Notes under the pieces: model-generated | What the model saw: only the letters and a program-made list of their open reading frames with translations | What the model was told of the DNA's origin: nothing | Databases searched by the model: none | Program-made: the position numbers and the translations under genes | Source of the DNA: an uncultured Eggerthellaceae bacterium | Lineage (GTDB): Bacteria; Actinomycetota; Coriobacteriia; Coriobacteriales; Eggerthellaceae | Length of the DNA: 9,691 bases | Direction of reading: 5' to 3' | Assembly (NCBI GenBank): GCA_910589135.1 | Contig: CAJUSL010000032.1 | Location: 1-9,691, forward strand | Part shown: one piece after another, positions 1 to 7,196 of the stretch | Numbering within the stretch: the first letter of the stretch is position 1 | How the letters are laid out: each line of letters opens with the position of its first letter

Positions 1-1314
1 ATCTCCACCTATGTCGGCCAGTACAAGACGCGCTTCAACACCGCCAGCTGGATGGTGCCCGAAGGCGCGGTCAAGAACTCGTGCCCGTTCCACTACTGGG
101 TCAACGGCCCCACGCCGCAGATGAAGGCGAAGTACCCCAAGGACGGCTTCAAGGCGCTCGTGGTGGGCTGGGGCAACCCGCTCGAGCAGCACAACGTGGC
201 GAACTGGCTGCGCAACGCCTTCGAAACAGGCGAGCTGGAATGCCTGATCAGCATGGACTTCCAACGCACGCTCACGGTGGCGGAGTCGACCGTCGCCTTC
301 CCCTGCGCCAGCTGGTACGAGAAGACGGAGCTCACCACCACGCCGCTGCATCCCTACGTGCAGCTGCAGCAGCGCATCGTCGACCCGCCGGGCGAGGCCC
401 GCGAGGAGATATGGGTGCTCACCGAGCTCGCCAACCGCATAGATTCCTCGAAGGAGGCCATTTGGCCGCGTTTCAGCCCCGAGGATTCCGAGAAGCGCGC
501 GGACGAGGTGCTGGCGCTGCTGCTGGAGAAGGGCGGCCCCACCATCGACCACCTGACGCCCGAAGAACTGCGCCGCGGCCCGGGCAAGCTCGCGCACGCG
601 AACCCCGGCGAGAAGAAGATCCCGTTCTGGGAGCAGGTCAACGAGCGCGTCCCCTTCCCCACCGTGTCGCGCCCCAACCCCATCGACGCCACCGCCAAGT
701 TCGTGCGGTCGGGCCGCATCGAGTTCTACCGCGACGAGGACATCTTCCTGGAGCTTGACGAGCAGCTTCCCTGCTACAAGCCTCCGTTCGAGGACACCGA
801 GTACAAAGACGACCCCGACGCGCGCGAGAAGTACCCGCTGGGCTACACCACCCGCAACAGCGCCTTCCGCGTGCACGCCACCTACGTGAACAGCCCGTTC
901 ATGCTGGAGCTGCAGGACAACACCCCCAAGGTGTGGCTGAACCCCGAGACGGCCGCCGAGCGCGGACTTGCGAACGGAGACTGGGTGGAGGTGTACAACA
1001 GCCGCGGCAGCGTGCAAGGGCAGCTGGTGGAAGACCCGGGCGTCTACCCCACGCAATGCATCTTCGACCAGGGGTGGTGGTCGCACTACGACAACAACAC
1101 CAGCTACAACTCGCTCATCTGGCCCTGGATCAACCCCACCAACGAGGTGTACTACATGGTAAGCGTGTGGTCCCCCAACATGGCATGGAACGAGACGGCC
1201 TGCAACGTGCGCCTCTGCAACGGCGGCAAGCCGCAGATCGTCGAGGACACCGGCAAGAGCACGGCTAACGGTGTGGCCGCAGCCGACCCAATCGAGTACG
1301 GAAAGGAGGCCTAG
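1..1314 (+). CDS. Molybdopterin oxidoreductase catalytic subunit (DMSO reductase family), C-terminal part
   Basis: The frame is open from the first base, so this is the last 437 residues of a protein whose N-terminus (signal peptide, first Fe-S site, active-site ligand) lies outside the window. The C-terminal molybdopterin-dinucleotide-binding domain spans roughly residues 281-408, from GYTTRNSAF to CNVRLC. It contains the usual hydrophobic-acid-Gly pattern for a beta-barrel (ANGDWVEVYNSRG). An upstream stretch, PCASWYEKTEL at about residues 101-111 followed by TTTPLHPY, resembles the WYEK...TT..HP segment of NarG-like and related bisMGD enzymes. The family transfers oxygen atoms or hydroxyl groups, or does other two-electron chemistry, using a Mo-bis-pyranopterin cofactor. 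The next two genes follow within 1-2 nt and supply the electron-transfer and membrane subunits. The substrate cannot be told from this part. The ATG at base 52 is internal, not a start. Confidence 0.93.
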   Translation: MSTYVGQYKTRFNTASWMVPEGAVKNSCPFHYWVNGPTPQMKAKYPKDGFKALVVGWGNPLEQHNVANWLRNAFETGELECLISMDFQRTLTVAESTVAFPCASWYEKTELTTTPLHPYVQLQQRIVDPPGEAREEIWVLTELANRIDSSKEAIWPRFSPEDSEKRADEVLALLLEKGGPTIDHLTPEELRRGPGKLAHANPGEKKIPFWEQVNERVPFPTVSRPNPIDATAKFVRSGRIEFYRDEDIFLELDEQLPCYKPPFEDTEYKDDPDAREKYPLGYTTRNSAFRVHATYVNSPFMLELQDNTPKVWLNPETAAERGLANGDWVEVYNSRGSVQGQLVEDPGVYPTQCIFDQGWWSHYDNNTSYNSLIWPWINPTNEVYYMVSVWSPNMAWNETACNVRLCNGGKPQIVEDTGKSTANGVAAADPIEYGKEA

Positions 1315-1315
1315 C

Positions 1316-2035
1316 ATGCGTTACGCGATGGCGATAGACCTCAGCAGATGCATCGGTTGCCGCACGTGCGCCGTGGTGTGCAAGGACTTCAACGCGCAAC
1401 CCCAGGGCATCTGGTGGAACCGCGTGTTCACCAGCGGCACCCCCGAATACGACGTGGCGATGCCCGTCAATGACCAGCTGCGCATGGAGTTCGTACCCAT
1501 CAGCTGCCAGCACTGCAGCAATGCGCCGTGCGAGACGGCATGCCCCACGCAGGCCACCTACACCGATGCCGACACCGGCACGGTGCTGATCGACTACGAC
1601 CGCTGCATCGGGTGCCGCATGTGTGCGAGCGCCTGCCCCTACGGCGTGCGCCAGTTCAACTGGGGCAAGCCGGCCGAGATGGCGGGGCTCGACGGAAGCA
1701 CCTACGAGTACGGCTATCCGGACGAATGCCGCGAGGACGGCCACCTGGTGTACACGCCCCGGCGCCCCGAAGGCGTCATGGAGAAGTGCACGTTCTGCGT
1801 GCAGTACACCTCGCAGGGCATCGAGCCGGCGTGCTGTTCGGCCTGCCCGGGCAACGCGCGCATCTTCGGCGATATGGACGACCCCGACTCCGACATCAGC
1901 ACGTACCTGGAAGGCAAGGACATCTACACCCTGGGCGAGGAGTACCACACCGAGCCCAACGTCTTCTACCTGGCGTCCCGCACGGTTTCGCAAGTGAACC
2001 CCCTGGGCGCATCATCCGAGGAAGAGGGGGCATAG
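1316..2035 (+). CDS. 4Fe-4S ferredoxin-type electron-transfer subunit (DmsB/NrfC-like)
   Basis: This 239-residue protein has the cysteine pattern of the four-cluster beta subunits of DMSO-reductase-type complexes. The N-terminal C12-x2-C15-x2-C18-x3-C22 comes first. Then follow CQHC...C..ACP, CIGCRMCASACP and a CTFC...ACCSACP motif near residues 158-179, giving 16 cluster-ligand cysteines. It would wire electrons between the NrfD-like anchor encoded next and the molybdenum site of the preceding subunit. The ATG at 1316 is chosen because AAAGGAGG (1302-1309) lies 6 nt upstream, inside the last codons of the catalytic gene, and the first cluster motif begins 11 residues later. An in-frame GTG at 1271 would sit within the upstream gene and lacks such a site. 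There is no signal peptide, as expected for a subunit carried along by its partner. Confidence 0.95.
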   Translation: MRYAMAIDLSRCIGCRTCAVVCKDFNAQPQGIWWNRVFTSGTPEYDVAMPVNDQLRMEFVPISCQHCSNAPCETACPTQATYTDADTGTVLIDYDRCIGCRMCASACPYGVRQFNWGKPAEMAGLDGSTYEYGYPDECREDGHLVYTPRRPEGVMEKCTFCVQYTSQGIEPACCSACPGNARIFGDMDDPDSDISTYLEGKDIYTLGEEYHTEPNVFYLASRTVSQVNPLGASSEEEGA

Positions 2036-2037
2036 CC

Positions 2038-3198
2038 ATGGAAAAGTCAACGCGCATCCTCGCCGGAATCGGCATCGTGGCCCTGGTGCTCGGCCTGATC
2101 GGCTGGGCCTTGCAGCTGGCCGGCGGCCTGCTTGCCGGCTCGGGCATGACCAACATCTTCCTGTGGGGCCTCATGATCGCGCTGTTCGCGTTCATGGTCG
2201 GCTTCGGCGCCGGCTCGCAGCTGGTCGCCACCGCAATCTACCTGTTCGGAGGCGACGAGCTGAAGCCCGTGGCACGCATCGCGGCGGCCTGCGGGCTTGC
2301 CTGCGTCGGCGCGGCCGGCGTGGCGATCCTGGCCGACTTGGGCGCCATCCGCAACATCATGGCCATGATCGTCGGGCTGAACCTGCGCTCGCCGCTGGCC
2401 TGGGACATGATCGCGCTGACCGCGTTCATCGTGGTGTCCATCATCGAGCTGGTCGCCATCGCGCGCGGTTCGGCGCACGCCAAGGCCTGGGCCGTCGTCG
2501 CCGGCGTCGTCGCCATCGTGCTGCAGGTCGTGGAAGGCCTGCTGTTCTCCACGCAGACCGCACACGCCTGGTGGGCGACCCCCATCATGCCCATCGACTT
2601 CCTGGTGGTCGCCATCGCCAGCGGCGGCGCGCTCATGCTGCTGGTGGCCTGCGTGCAGAAGCGGCCGGCGCCCGCCGTCGCATGGCTGGGACGCCTGTGC
2701 GCCATCGCTATCGCCGTGCATCTGGCGCTGGCCCTGGGCGATTTGGCGCTCGTCGCCCTGGAGGCGACCCCCGAGGCCGGCGGCGTGCTGGCCGCGATCG
2801 GCGCCATGTGGCCGTTGTACCTGTGCGAGCTGATGCTTCCGGCGGCGGCCATGGTGATGCTGTTCACCGTCGGGCGCAAGGGCGGCGCGAAATGGGGCGT
2901 CGCGTCCGCGGTGCTGTCCATCGTTGGCATCCTGGCACACCGCCTCATGCTGCTCTACCCGGCCTACAACGCGCCGTCGCTCTACCTGACGCTTTCCGGC
3001 ACCGACGCCGTCACGGGGCCCTATCCGGTGTCCACCGGGCGCTACCTCGACTGGGACACGACGTTCGCCCAGACGACCGCCTACGTGCCCACCGGCGAGG
3101 AATGGCTTGCTGGGCTTTTGCCCATCGGCGTTGCCATCGTGGCGACCTTGGCGATCCTCTGGGCCATGGGCAAGATTGCGAAAGGGGCCTCCCAATAG
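2038..3198 (+). CDS. NrfD/PsrC-like membrane anchor subunit of the molybdenum oxidoreductase
   Basis: The product is a 386-residue, very hydrophobic protein with about ten predicted membrane helices. The first lies near residues 7-32, the second near 39-70 and the last near 358-380. The second helix (NIFLWGLMIALFAF...GFGAGS) resembles the helix-2 region of NrfD/PsrC-type quinone-interacting subunits. In such complexes the anchor carries no haem and exchanges electrons with menaquinol, passing them to the iron-sulfur subunit. The start at 2038 lies 2 nt after the preceding stop, with a GAGGGGG ribosome site about 7 nt upstream. Its stop codon (3196-3198) falls inside a strong hairpin. The frame continues open far upstream, but that is the shadow of the ferredoxin gene. 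The family assignment rests on topology plus operon context; the quinone type and direction of electron flow are unknown. Confidence 0.9.
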   Translation: MEKSTRILAGIGIVALVLGLIGWALQLAGGLLAGSGMTNIFLWGLMIALFAFMVGFGAGSQLVATAIYLFGGDELKPVARIAAACGLACVGAAGVAILADLGAIRNIMAMIVGLNLRSPLAWDMIALTAFIVVSIIELVAIARGSAHAKAWAVVAGVVAIVLQVVEGLLFSTQTAHAWWATPIMPIDFLVVAIASGGALMLLVACVQKRPAPAVAWLGRLCAIAIAVHLALALGDLALVALEATPEAGGVLAAIGAMWPLYLCELMLPAAAMVMLFTVGRKGGAKWGVASAVLSIVGILAHRLMLLYPAYNAPSLYLTLSGTDAVTGPYPVSTGRYLDWDTTFAQTTAYVPTGEEWLAGLLPIGVAIVATLAILWAMGKIAKGASQ

Positions 3199-3207
3199 GA
3201 GGCCCCT
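3183..3207. terminator. Hairpin between convergent operons
   Basis: A perfect 10-bp stem (AGGGGCCTCC pairing with GGAGGCCCCT) encloses a 5-nt loop. It overlaps the last codons and stop of the NrfD-like gene and ends 1 nt before the stop codon of the ABC permease gene on the other strand. No U-tract follows on the + strand. On the - strand the stem is followed by TTTCGC, a weak one. It may act in both directions as a terminator or as a 3' mRNA-protecting stem. Confidence 0.6.
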
Positions 3208-3208
3208 G

Positions 3209-4481
3209 CTAGGCCACCTGGTGCCTTCCGAACCAGCGGATAGACAGCGTGCAGCCGACGGCGAACAGCGCCAGGTACAGCACGCAGACGACGACCGGGT
3301 ACTCCATCACGAGCGGGCCTGCCGCATAGGACACCACGCCGAACAGGTCGGCCGGGTTGAGCGCGAAGTACGGGAACAGGTACGTGACGTGGTTGACCAG
3401 GCTCGACTGCACCTGCGGCGCGAACATCGGCAGAAGCACGATAGCGGCCGCAATGGCGAGGATTCCCATCGACGAGCGCATGCGCGACGAGAGCGCCAGC
3501 ACGATGCCGAGCAGCCCGAGGGTTGCGGCGTATCCCACCGCGCATACGACCGCTGACGCCCCCCGCGATGCTCAGCGCATACGCGTTCGACAGGCTCTTG
3601 ACCTGCAGCGGGAGCCCCGCGCCATCCGGCCCGAACAGCGCAAGCGGCATGCCGAGGATCACCGCGGCCGCCACCGCGTAGAGCACGCTCGCCACGATGA
3701 TGGACGCCGCGACCTTCGCGGCCGGAAGCCTCGACTTGCCGAGCCGCGTCGAGAGCAGCACCGCGTCGGTCCGGTCGCGGTACTCCACGTTGAAGACGCC
3801 CGCGCACGCGATGGCCACCATGAGCAGCGCGAATATCAGCGACTGCGACATGTTGAGGAAGTCGATCCAGCCCTCCGCGTAGCCATACTCCACCGGCGTC
3901 TGCACGGCCTTCGCCTTGTTCGTCCAGAAGTCCCGCTCGGCCTCGGTGTAGGTGAACTCGCCCGCATCGGAGGCGAGCTTCGCCTGCAGCTTCGCGTCGA
4001 CCTGGCCGTACAGGTCGAGCGTCTCGCTCACGTCCATGCGCGAGGCGATGGTGACAGGCAGCGCATAGCCGGGCGCATAGGGGCCCGTGATCAGCGACAG
4101 GTAGGTGCCGTAGACCGAATGGAACTCCCAGTAGCGCGTGACGTCCTCGCTCGGCGCGGCGACGTCCTCGCCATATATGTTCGACTGGAACTCGGGGCGG
4201 ATCTCGCCGTCCTCGCCGATGAAGGCCTTGAACTGGCGCAGCACCTCGGTCGCCTTCTCGTCGGTGATGGGGCCCGCCACGGCCTCGGCGTTCTCCTTCA
4301 GCTGGGCGATGGCCGCGACGCCTTCGAGCTCCTCGTTCACCCGGTCGGGGTCGAGCGCGTACTGCATCGAGATGTTCAGCCACGACACGACCACGAGCAT
4401 CAGGAGCACGAACGCGACCGCCACCTGCGTCACGCGCCTGGATGCGATCTTCTTCAGCTCGAAACGGATCAGGCTAGCCAT
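3209..4481 (-). pseudogene. ABC transporter permease (ABC-2-like), frame broken by one base
   Basis: This is the membrane partner of the ATPase encoded just upstream. Its ATG at 4481 overlaps the ATPase stop by 8 nt (ATGGCTAG) and has AAGGAGG upstream. Read from there, the protein shows one helix at about residues 18-36, a roughly 170-residue outside loop, then helices near 212-232 and 255-283. At residue 307 the frame runs into six Gs (C-run at 3559-3564 on the + strand). With one G removed, translation continues smoothly as IAGASAVVCAVGYAATLG, giving three more helices and a stop at 3209, for an intact length of 423 residues. As written, the unshifted frame reads about 160 unrelated residues, through the hairpin and antisense to the NrfD-like gene, to 3081. 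Everything else in the gene looks well kept, so a sequencing or assembly indel, a recent mutation or slippage-based switching are all possible. The substrate is unknown; peptides or drugs are typical for such pairs. Confidence 0.85.
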
Positions 4482-5418
4482 GGTGCGCCTCCTTCCTCGC
4501 GCGGCGGTCTGCGGAGTAGCGGCGCGGGGCCGCCTGCTCCTGGGCATCGCCCGAGCGCTCCTCGAACAGGTAGAGGTACACGTCCTCGAGGGTGGGCGCG
4601 ACCGGGCGCGCGCCATCATGGGGACGCGCGTCCGAGACGAGGCGCACGACCGCCATGCCGTCGTGGTCGTAGTGCAGGTTGCCCACCGTCATGCGCGCGG
4701 CCATGGCGTCGGCCTCCCGCGGGGGCACGACGCATTCCCACACGCACCCCGAGACGCCCTGCACGATCTCTTCGACCGTGCCGGTCGCGATGATCGAGCC
4801 CGAGCGCATGACGAGGATCTGGCTGGCGATGTACTCGACGTCGGAGACGATGTGCGTGGACAGGATGACCACCTTGTCCTGCGCCAGCGACGAGATTAGG
4901 TTGCGGAATCGCACGCGCTCCTTGGGGTCGAGCCCGGCGGTCGGCTCGTCGAGCACGAGCACGGCCGGGTCGTTGATGACGGCCTGGGCGATGCCGAGGC
5001 GCTGCTTCATGCCGCCCGAGAACGTGCGCACCTTCCGCTTGGCGACGCTGCGCAGCCCGACGAGGTCGAGCAACTCGTAGGAGCGGCGGCGCGCCGCACG
5101 CGGGGCGAGCCCTTTCAGCGCGGAGAGGTAAAGCATGAAGTCGATGGCGGTGAAGTCGGGATAGTAGCCGAAGTCCTGGGGAAGGTATCCCAGGCAGTCG
5201 CGGTAGTCCGCCCCAAGCCGCTCTATCGGCGTGCCGTTCCAGCGCACGCACCCGGAGGTGGGCTTCAGCACGTCGCATATCATGCGCATGAGCGTGGTCT
5301 TCCCCGCGCCGTTCGCGCCCAGCAGCCCGTAGACGCCAGGAGAGAACGACGCGCTCACGCGGTCGACGGCTATCGCGTTGCCGAACTGCTTCGACAGCCG
5401 GTCAAGTTGGAGTTCCAT
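4474..5418 (-). CDS. ABC transporter ATP-binding protein
   Basis: This 314-residue ATPase has every nucleotide-binding motif: Walker A GANGAGKT at 34-41, Q-loop LPQ at 79-81, signature FSGGMKQR at 133-140, Walker B VLVLDE at 153-158 with the catalytic Glu158, D-loop at 162-165 and switch His189. The C-terminal 90 or so residues are variable and end in a charged tail rich in Arg, Ala and Glu. The sequence belongs to the CcmA/BcrA-like class of exporter ATPases that pair with a separate permease. The ATG at 5418 has GAAAGGGA upstream, and the stop overlaps the permease start, which implies translational coupling. It lies 51 nt downstream of the membrane-protein gene in a sigma-factor-led operon, so export may be induced by the signal that releases the sigma factor. 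The transported substrate cannot be inferred. Confidence 0.93.
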   Translation of the reverse strand: MELQLDRLSKQFGNAIAVDRVSASFSPGVYGLLGANGAGKTTLMRMICDVLKPTSGCVRWNGTPIERLGADYRDCLGYLPQDFGYYPDFTAIDFMLYLSALKGLAPRAARRRSYELLDLVGLRSVAKRKVRTFSGGMKQRLGIAQAVINDPAVLVLDEPTAGLDPKERVRFRNLISSLAQDKVVILSTHIVSDVEYIASQILVMRSGSIIATGTVEEIVQGVSGCVWECVVPPREADAMAARMTVGNLHYDHDGMAVVRLVSDARPHDGARPVAPTLEDVYLYLFEERSGDAQEQAAPRRYSADRRARKEAHHG

Positions 5419-5469
5419 GTGGTCCCTTTCGTTGTTGCGTTTCTATGACGGTTCCTGCGAAGGCATGCG

Positions 5470-6249
5470 CTAGGCCGCCGCGTCGGCGGCAGGCGAGCCC
5501 AGCCCGGATGCGACCTGGGCTACCAGGCGCCTCGCCTCGTAGGCGGCGAGCGCGAGGGCGAGCGCGAGGGCGGCGATCCATGCGAGCAGCGACGCCTCGG
5601 CATACCAGCAGGGGAAGGCGAGCGCCGTCCCCCAGATGGCCGCCACGAGGGCGAGCGCCGCGACGACGCAGGCCACGGCGACGCCGCGGCGGCGCAGGCG
5701 CGCGACGTGGAACACGGCGGCGCAGGAGGCGAAGTAAGGCGTGCATGCGTACAGGAAGACGCGGAACGGGTCGCTTTCCGCGAAAGCAGGTGCGAGCGCC
5801 ACCACGGCCGAAAGCCACAGCACATCGGCGAGTCCGAACAGCAGAAGGCGGCTGCAAAGCACTTGCATGCAGTTGTGCCGGCATGCGTACTCGAGCTCGT
5901 CCACGTGGAAGTCGAAGCTCTTGAAGACGGACGGCACCGCAATCGCCACGGACAGCACGGCGCCCGACATCACGGCCGGCATGGCGTCCTCGGAGAGGCC
6001 GAAGGTGCCGGCGAAGCACAGAAGTGCGGCGAGCAGCGCAAGCTGCAGCACCCATGCCGCAGGGCTCACGAAGCGCATCTGGCCGAGCGCGAACCGCCAA
6101 AGCGGCACGCCCGGCGCCAAGGGCGCCTCTGCCGTCCTGGCCGCTTCCGCCGCCACCAGGCGCACGACGCGCTCGCGCTGCGCTTCATCCGCAGGCACGG
6201 CCGTTTTCGCGTAGTGCTCTCTCAGCCTCTCTTCAAGGGATGTGCCCAT
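5470..6249 (-). CDS. Six-helix membrane protein of unknown family, candidate anti-sigma factor or sensor
   Basis: I do not recognise the family. The 259-residue protein begins with a charged, helix-prone cytoplasmic segment (SLEERLREHYAK..., residues 4-40). About six membrane helices follow, roughly at 64-80, 90-107, 128-155, 161-180, then two near the C-terminus rich in Ala and Leu. Its ATG at 6249 lies only 1 nt after the stop of the ECF sigma gene, with GGAGG 8 nt upstream. An in-frame TTG at 6264 overlaps that ribosome site and is rejected. A soluble N-terminal helix region followed by membrane helices, encoded directly after an ECF sigma factor, is the usual layout for a membrane anti-sigma factor, and that is my inference. 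The alternative is an accessory subunit of the ABC transporter encoded downstream. No zinc-binding HxxxCxxC motif of classical anti-sigma factors is present. Confidence 0.85.
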   Translation of the reverse strand: MGTSLEERLREHYAKTAVPADEAQRERVVRLVAAEAARTAEAPLAPGVPLWRFALGQMRFVSPAAWVLQLALLAALLCFAGTFGLSEDAMPAVMSGAVLSVAIAVPSVFKSFDFHVDELEYACRHNCMQVLCSRLLLFGLADVLWLSAVVALAPAFAESDPFRVFLYACTPYFASCAAVFHVARLRRRGVAVACVVAALALVAAIWGTALAFPCWYAEASLLAWIAALALALALAAYEARRLVAQVASGLGSPAADAAA

Positions 6250-6250
6250 G

Positions 6251-6766
6251 CTAATCGCCTCCAAGGGTGCGTCTCAACGCATCGAGCGCGCGCCGCTCGA
6301 CGCGGTAAAGCGAAAACCGAGACCTGCCGGTTATCTCGGCGATGTCCGCCACGCTCAAATCCTGCCCGTAGCGCAATTCCAGAACCTCCCGCTCGTCGTC
6401 TGCCAGGCGCGACAGCGCCTCGTCCATCGCCATCCTTTCCGCATCTGGCCCGCGCGCGGGGTCCGCCACGCCCTCGGCCTCCTCCCCCAATGCGCAGGCC
6501 TCCGCCGGCCTGCGCCGGTAGAAGTCCGCGCAGACGTTGCGCGCGCAGGTGTAGAGGTACGCGAGCGGCTTGCCCCGCTTCTCGTACAGCGCACGGCTGC
6601 GCACCAGCCGAAGAAACACCTCTTGGACAGCATCCTGGGCGTCTTCCCTGGTTGGCAGGCGCCGCGCGCAGTAGCGGAAGACGTCGTCGTAGTAGGCCTC
6701 GGCGAACGCTGCTGCCGCATCCGACGGAGCCGACCGCTTCCCGACGTTGTTGCTCGATGGCTCCAA
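6251..6766 (-). CDS. ECF-type RNA polymerase sigma factor
   Basis: This short sigma-70 family protein (171 residues from the chosen start) has only regions 2 and 4. Region 2 spans about residues 20-87, with the core-binding stretch DAQDAVQEVFLRL and the -10-recognising segment ending CARNVCADFYRRR. Region 4 spans about residues 114-168, with the helix-turn-helix LSVADIAEITGRS that contacts the -35 element. It lacks region 1.1 and region 3, as in extracytoplasmic-function sigma factors. It heads the operon with the membrane protein, ATPase and permease and presumably drives it. The start is uncertain. A GTG at 6778 lies inside the ribosome site itself (AGGAGGTGA, 6775-6783), so the in-frame TTG at 6766, 8 nt beyond that site, is preferred. 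A stop codon just upstream (6782-6784) excludes longer forms. Confidence 0.9.
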   Translation of the reverse strand: MEPSSNNVGKRSAPSDAAAAFAEAYYDDVFRYCARRLPTREDAQDAVQEVFLRLVRSRALYEKRGKPLAYLYTCARNVCADFYRRRPAEACALGEEAEGVADPARGPDAERMAMDEALSRLADDEREVLELRYGQDLSVADIAEITGRSRFSLYRVERRALDALRRTLGGD

Positions 6767-6774
6767 CCGCTCTC

Positions 6775-6783
6775 TCACCTCCT
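6775..6783 (-). promoter_or_regulatory. Extended Shine-Dalgarno site of the sigma gene
   Basis: AGGAGGTGA matches nine consecutive bases of the anti-Shine-Dalgarno sequence. It overlaps the most upstream possible GTG start (6778), which argues for initiation at the TTG at 6766. Confidence 0.6.
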
Positions 6784-6956
6784 ATGACGACTAACGCGCT
6801 GCGCGCTGGAAATGTGCGGCCAATTCGAGAAAAATCTTGCCGACGGAAAAAAGATATCGCTCGCAGGGCCGAGAGAGCGGCACCAAGCGACAGGACGCAA
6901 GGGCGCACGCGCGGGGCGCATGCGAGCAAGAGAGACCACGAGGAAAGCGGGGCGCC

Positions 6957-7093
6957 ATGTCGATCGAGCGGGCAAAGGAATACCTGGAGCGCTTCGGGCT
7001 CGAGGACAACGCGATGAAGTGCGCGGAATCGAGCGCCACGGCGAGATGCCGGGAAGCTCGTGGGTGGACGTCTGCAAGCTGCCGGAGGAATAG
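6957..7093 (+). pseudogene. Remnant of a YbaK/EbsC-type aminoacyl-tRNA deacylase gene, internally deleted
   Basis: The ATG at 6957 opens a frame whose first 28 residues (beginning MSIERAKEYLERFGLED and reaching ESSAT at 24-28) look like the N-terminus of the YbaK/ProX-like family. Members hydrolyse mischarged aminoacyl-tRNAs and are usually about 155-165 residues long. Directly afterwards, in another frame, the DNA reads GEMPGSSWVDVCKLPEE and stops at 7091-7093. That is the typical C-terminus (WVDVCKLP) of the same family. About three quarters of the gene, including the catalytic lysine region, is missing. The two ends are joined out of frame near 7040, so the continuous frame from the ATG ends in nonsense residues at 7106. 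This is best read as one large internal deletion. Family identity rests on my recall of the terminal motifs rather than an alignment. A purine-rich GAGGAAAG precedes the ATG. Confidence 0.72.
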
Positions 7094-7109
7094 GAGCGCA
7101 GCATAAGGC

Positions 7110-7138
7110 CGCCCGGGCCGAAGATTGCGGGCCGGGCG
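7110..7138. other. GC-rich imperfect inverted repeat after the YbaK remnant
   Basis: CGCCCGGGCC (7110-7119) pairs with GGGCCGGGCG (7129-7138) in nine of ten positions around a 9-nt loop. It lies 17 nt past the remnant's stop codon and may be the old terminator of that gene, although no T-run follows. Confidence 0.4.
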
Positions 7139-7148
7139 CTGCCGTCAG

Positions 7149-7193
7149 CCGGCATGCCTCCGAAGGCCGCCGGCGCAGAAGATGGCGTGCCGG
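7149..7193. other. Inverted repeat just past the stop of the small acidic gene
   Basis: CCGGCATGCC (7149-7158) and GGCGTGCCGG (7184-7193) can pair over ten positions with one T:G wobble, around a 25-nt loop that is itself rich in GCCG/CGGC. It begins 3 nt after the stop codon of the - strand gene ending at 7197 and is a plausible 3' stem for that transcript. It has no U-tract. Confidence 0.35.
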
Positions 7194-7196
7194 GAC

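Noticed and set aside
1528..2037. Upstream extension of the NrfD-like reading frame
   Set aside because: This part is the shadow of the ferredoxin gene. The ATG at 2038 has a ribosome site and begins the first membrane helix.
2047..3195. Long open frame on the - strand antisense to the NrfD-like gene
   Set aside because: The translation is rich in Gly, Arg, His and Gln with no domain, the typical mirror of a GC-rich membrane-protein gene on the other strand.
3357..4793. 478-codon open frame on the + strand across the ABC permease and ATPase
   Set aside because: Arg-rich composition without motifs. The - strand carries clear ABC motifs and coupled starts here.
6785..6956. Promoter for the sigma operon or the YbaK remnant in the gap
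   Set aside because: A few T-rich and A-rich runs occur (for example near 6828-6856), but no -35/-10 pair with acceptable spacing could be supported on either strand.
5707..7017. 436-codon open frame on the + strand across the sigma and membrane-protein genes
   Set aside because: It spans two well-supported - strand genes and an intergenic gap and has low-complexity Arg/Pro/Ala content.
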